DNA of 64,000 bases from an uncultured Marvinbryantia sp. (GTDB lineage Bacteria > Bacillota > Clostridia > Lachnospirales > Lachnospiraceae): contig NZ_CAJKOX010000013.1 of assembly GCF_905201705.1 (NCBI RefSeq), forward strand, positions 1-64,000. The letters are read 5' to 3'. Made by a program: the position numbers and the translations under genes. Of this stretch, positions 61,848 through 64,000 are shown one piece after another. The notes under the pieces were generated by a model. It was given only the letters and a program-made list of their open reading frames with translations, ran no database searches and was not told the origin of the DNA. Position 1 is the stretch's first letter; each line of letters begins with the position of its first letter.

Positions 61848-63266
61848 TCAGAAGCGGAAATCACGCTTGCCCTGCTCGATCTCCGCCAGATGGCGTCTGG
61901 CGATCTCACGGGTTTTCTCACGCGGCACTTTTTCGATCTCCTCCGCGATCAGACGCTCGCCGATGCGTCTTGTATCCTCCGACGCGTAGTCCATCAGATA
62001 TTCTTTTAATGTCATCAGTGCGTTCGGATGGCAGCAGTTCTGGATCTGGCCGCTCTTGCAGAGGCTCATAAAACGGTCGCCCGTCCTTCCCTCGCGGTAG
62101 CACGCTGTGCAGAAGCTTGGGATATAACCCAGGCGCATCAGCCAGTTTACCACCTCGTCCAGGGAGCGGTTGTCGCTGACGTCAAACTGCGCGGAATTTT
62201 CTTCTTCCGGCTCCGGCGTGACGTAGCCGCCCACGCTGGTACGCGAACCGCCGCTGATCTGCGAAACGCCCAAATGCAGCACACGCTCACGGCACTGCTG
62301 GCTCTCGCGTGTGGAAATGATCATGCCCGTGTACGGCACAGCGATACGGATACATGCCACCAGCTTCGCAAAAATATCATCATCAATGCCATTATCAAAG
62401 GAATCCGGGTCGATATCGTCCGCACGACGGACACGCGGCACGCTGATCGTGTGCGGTCCAACGCCGTGTACCGCCTCCAGATGCTCGGCATGCATCAGAA
62501 GTCCGACAAACTCATAGCGGTACAGCTCCAGCCCGAACAGCACACCGATACCAACATCGTCGATGCCGCCCTCCATCGCGCGGTCCATCGCCTCGGTGTG
62601 ATATGCGTAATTATGCTTCGGTCCCGTCGGATGAAGCTGTTCATAGCTCTCCTTGTTGTAGGTCTCCTGGAACAGAATATACGTCCCGATGCCCGCTTCC
62701 TTGAGCTTACGGTAATTTTCCACCGTCGTTGCCGCGATATTCACGTTTACACGGCGGATCGCGCCGTTTTTGTGCTTGATACTGTAAATTGTCTTAATGC
62801 TCTCCAGCACGTATTCGATCGGATTATTCACCGGGTCCTCGCCGGTTTCCAGCGCCAGACGCTTATGCCCCATATCCTGCAGCGCGATAACCTCTCTGCG
62901 GATTTCCTCCTGTGTAAGCTTTTTGCGCGCGATATGCTTGTTTTTCGCGTGATACGGGCAGTACACGCAGCCATTAATGCAGTAATTGGACAGATACAGC
63001 GGCGCAAACATGACAATGCGGTTGCCGTAAAAATCTTTCTTAATCTGCTCTGCAAGCGCATAGATCTGCTGGTTCTTCTCCTCAAGCTCACAGTCGAGCA
63101 GCACCATCGCCTCCCGGTGCGACAGCCCCCTGCGCTCTTTTGCCTTCTCAATAATCTGCTGGATCAGTTCTGCATCTGTTTTATGTTTTTCCGCATACTC
63201 CAGCGTCTCTAAAATTTCCTCATGGCAGATAAATTCCTCCGCCGCCATTGATTTTGGATTATACAT
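61848..63266 (-). CDS. hydG: [FeFe]-hydrogenase maturase HydG
   Basis: Radical SAM tyrosine lyase that makes CO and cyanide ligands for the H-cluster, 472 aa. The radical SAM CX3CX2C motif is Cys96, Cys100, Cys103 (NYCINGCVYC). The C-terminal cluster site is Cys386, Cys389 and Cys403 (FCTACYREGRTGDRFMSLC), which binds the auxiliary cluster with its dangling iron. HydE, HydF and the hydrogenase are not in the window. It is strong evidence for fermentative hydrogen metabolism. Confidence 0.96.
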   Translation of the reverse strand: MYNPKSMAAEEFICHEEILETLEYAEKHKTDAELIQQIIEKAKERRGLSHREAMVLLDCELEEKNQQIYALAEQIKKDFYGNRIVMFAPLYLSNYCINGCVYCPYHAKNKHIARKKLTQEEIRREVIALQDMGHKRLALETGEDPVNNPIEYVLESIKTIYSIKHKNGAIRRVNVNIAATTVENYRKLKEAGIGTYILFQETYNKESYEQLHPTGPKHNYAYHTEAMDRAMEGGIDDVGIGVLFGLELYRYEFVGLLMHAEHLEAVHGVGPHTISVPRVRRADDIDPDSFDNGIDDDIFAKLVACIRIAVPYTGMIISTRESQQCRERVLHLGVSQISGGSRTSVGGYVTPEPEEENSAQFDVSDNRSLDEVVNWLMRLGYIPSFCTACYREGRTGDRFMSLCKSGQIQNCCHPNALMTLKEYLMDYASEDTRRIGERLIAEEIEKVPREKTREIARRHLAEIEQGKRDFRF

Positions 63267-63369
63267 CCTGTTTATCCCTCTTTTCTTTGCACATGCAAAC
63301 GACCTGCCTGCGCGCGTAAATTAATTTCCCTACCATTTAGGATAGCACAATTCGAGGACAGCTACAATC

Positions 63370-63420
63370 CTTATTTTTTTTACGATGATTGACATACTTA
63401 TTTTTTTTACGATGATTGAC
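63370..63420. repeat. Tandem 27-base-period duplication containing a -35 hexamer
   Basis: A 24-base block from CTTATTTTTTTTACG to ATGATTGAC occurs perfectly at 63370-63393 and 63397-63420. Each copy ends in TTGACA. The 219-base gap 63267-63485 holds this and the promoter below, with no gene. Confidence 0.9.
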
Positions 63421-63445
63421 ACGAAAACGCCCTCTGTGCTATAAC
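63416..63445 (+). promoter_or_regulatory. Promoter of the TtcA-family gene
   Basis: A perfect TTGACA (63416-63421), an 18-base spacer and TATAAC (63440-63445; CTATAA with 17 also fits). It lies about 35 bases before the ATG. The duplicated upstream TTGACA (63389) has no good -10. Confidence 0.7.
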
Positions 63446-63485
63446 TAACGGAAGAATATAATAATCACAAAGGAGCACACCTGTT

Positions 63486-64000
63486 ATGAAGCTTCAGCAG
63501 TTATACAGTCTGACAAGAAAAGCAATTGATGAATACCAGATGATCGAAGAAGGAGATCGCATCGCCGTCGGCATCTCCGGCGGAAAGGATAGTCTGACGC
63601 TGCTCTATGCACTGCAGGGGCTGCGCCGTTTCTACCCAAAACATTTTGAACTGGAGGCAGTCACCGTAGACCTCGGGCATCCCGGCTTTGACACTGCCGC
63701 CATCGAAACACTCTGCCGGGAGCTTGAGGTTTCCTACACAGTCGTAAAGACGGAAATTGCATCCATTATCTTTGAACAGCGAAAGGAAAGCAACCCTTGC
63801 TCGCTCTGCGCCAAGATGCGCAAGGGCGCGCTCAACGACGTCATTAAGAGCCACGGCTGCAACAAGGTGGCGTATGCGCACCATAAAGACGATATCATCG
63901 AGACTATGCTGCTCTCTCTGATCTTTGAGGGACGCTTCCACTCCTTCTCGCCGCGCACCTATCTCGACCGCATGGATCTGACGGTCATCCGCCCGCTGAT
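63486..64000 (+). CDS. TtcA-family PP-loop protein, tRNA 2-thiocytidine-type (partial)
   Basis: Adenine-nucleotide alpha-hydrolase protein of the TtcA/TtuA-like family, which adenylates and thiolates tRNA bases. The PP-loop SGGKDS is at residues 31-36, and the cluster-type CxxC is Cys104/Cys107 (NPCSLCAKMRKGAL). HHKDDIIETMLLSL is also typical of TtcA. The ribosome site AAAGGAG lies 10 bases upstream. The frame runs off the window end after about 171 residues. Confidence 0.88.
   Translation, partial: MKLQQLYSLTRKAIDEYQMIEEGDRIAVGISGGKDSLTLLYALQGLRRFYPKHFELEAVTVDLGHPGFDTAAIETLCRELEVSYTVVKTEIASIIFEQRKESNPCSLCAKMRKGALNDVIKSHGCNKVAYAHHKDDIIETMLLSLIFEGRFHSFSPRTYLDRMDLTVIRPL

Noticed and set aside
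62028..63212. 394-codon plus-strand frame opposite hydG
   Set aside because: HydG has all cluster cysteines in the minus frame; the plus frame is a shadow.
63370..63420. Start of a CRISPR array (direct repeats)
   Set aside because: Only two copies with a 3-base gap and no spacer-sized interval; it is a simple tandem duplication.

Overview
The window looks like a chromosomal stretch of a strictly anaerobic, gut-type Clostridia, most likely Lachnospiraceae. Supporting this are the HydG maturase of an [FeFe] hydrogenase, a 2-hydroxyacyl-CoA dehydratase with activase, an oxygen-sensitive two-subunit L-serine dehydratase, paired GHKL/LytTR two-component systems, YesM/YesN regulation of sugar transport, ECF transport of the Trep_Strep type, GH3 enzymes with permuted domains, and clean TTGACA/TATAAT promoters with AGGAGG-type ribosome sites. 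No rRNA, tRNA, CRISPR array, transposase or prophage gene was found.

Layout. 1-2.9 kb (minus): operon udk, LacX-like epimerase, sdaAB, sdaAA (cut by the window edge). 3.0-4.5 kb (plus): L,D-transpeptidase. 4.7-16.9 kb (minus): a mannoside-type utilisation locus. The histidine kinase, AraC-type response regulator and membrane-anchored solute-binding-like protein form the sensory operon. The solute-binding protein, two permeases, GH38 alpha-mannosidase and zinc dehydrogenase form the output operon. 17-20.3 kb: two divergent ATPases with nuclease-like C-termini. 20.4-35.1 kb (minus): surface glycoside hydrolases (two permuted GH3, a GH43), an InlB-repeat protein, a small membrane protein, and two LytTR/GHKL pairs. 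35.2-36.1 kb: an AT-rich patch with a PlsY-like protein and a broken small ORF. 36.2-41.5 kb (minus): 2-hydroxyacyl-CoA dehydratase plus a fused activase, a GH79-like glycosidase and a TetR regulator with two matching operator-like palindromes. 41.6-45.0 kb: an ECF transporter remnant whose ATPase is a chimera of two ABC families, with a frameshifted AraC gene.

From 45 kb the content is mostly housekeeping: metA (acetyl-CoA type by Glu111), cls, ligA, a pseudouridine synthase, a DUF6062 protein, a homocysteine methyltransferase with asnB, then thyA/folA. The last two lie downstream of an MBOAT/DHHW acyl-transfer pair. A divergent SGNH hydrolase/DUF4358 lipoprotein pair probably belongs to the same envelope-modification function. 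The end holds a PepV-like peptidase, hydG and a TtcA-family gene cut by the window edge.

The most unusual points are: the chimeric ABC ATPase left by an apparent deletion in an ECF/exporter locus; a three-component sugar sensor with a direct-repeat activator site; a TetR gene and GH79 gene sharing 18-bp operator-like palindromes; two large intergenic elements with perfect terminal inverted repeats, one of them exactly filling the 5' leader of the DUF6062 gene; a divergent promoter pair sharing one palindromic -10; and tandem 26-27 bp duplications abutting the -35 boxes of two unrelated promoters. All calls are from reading the sequence; no database search was run.
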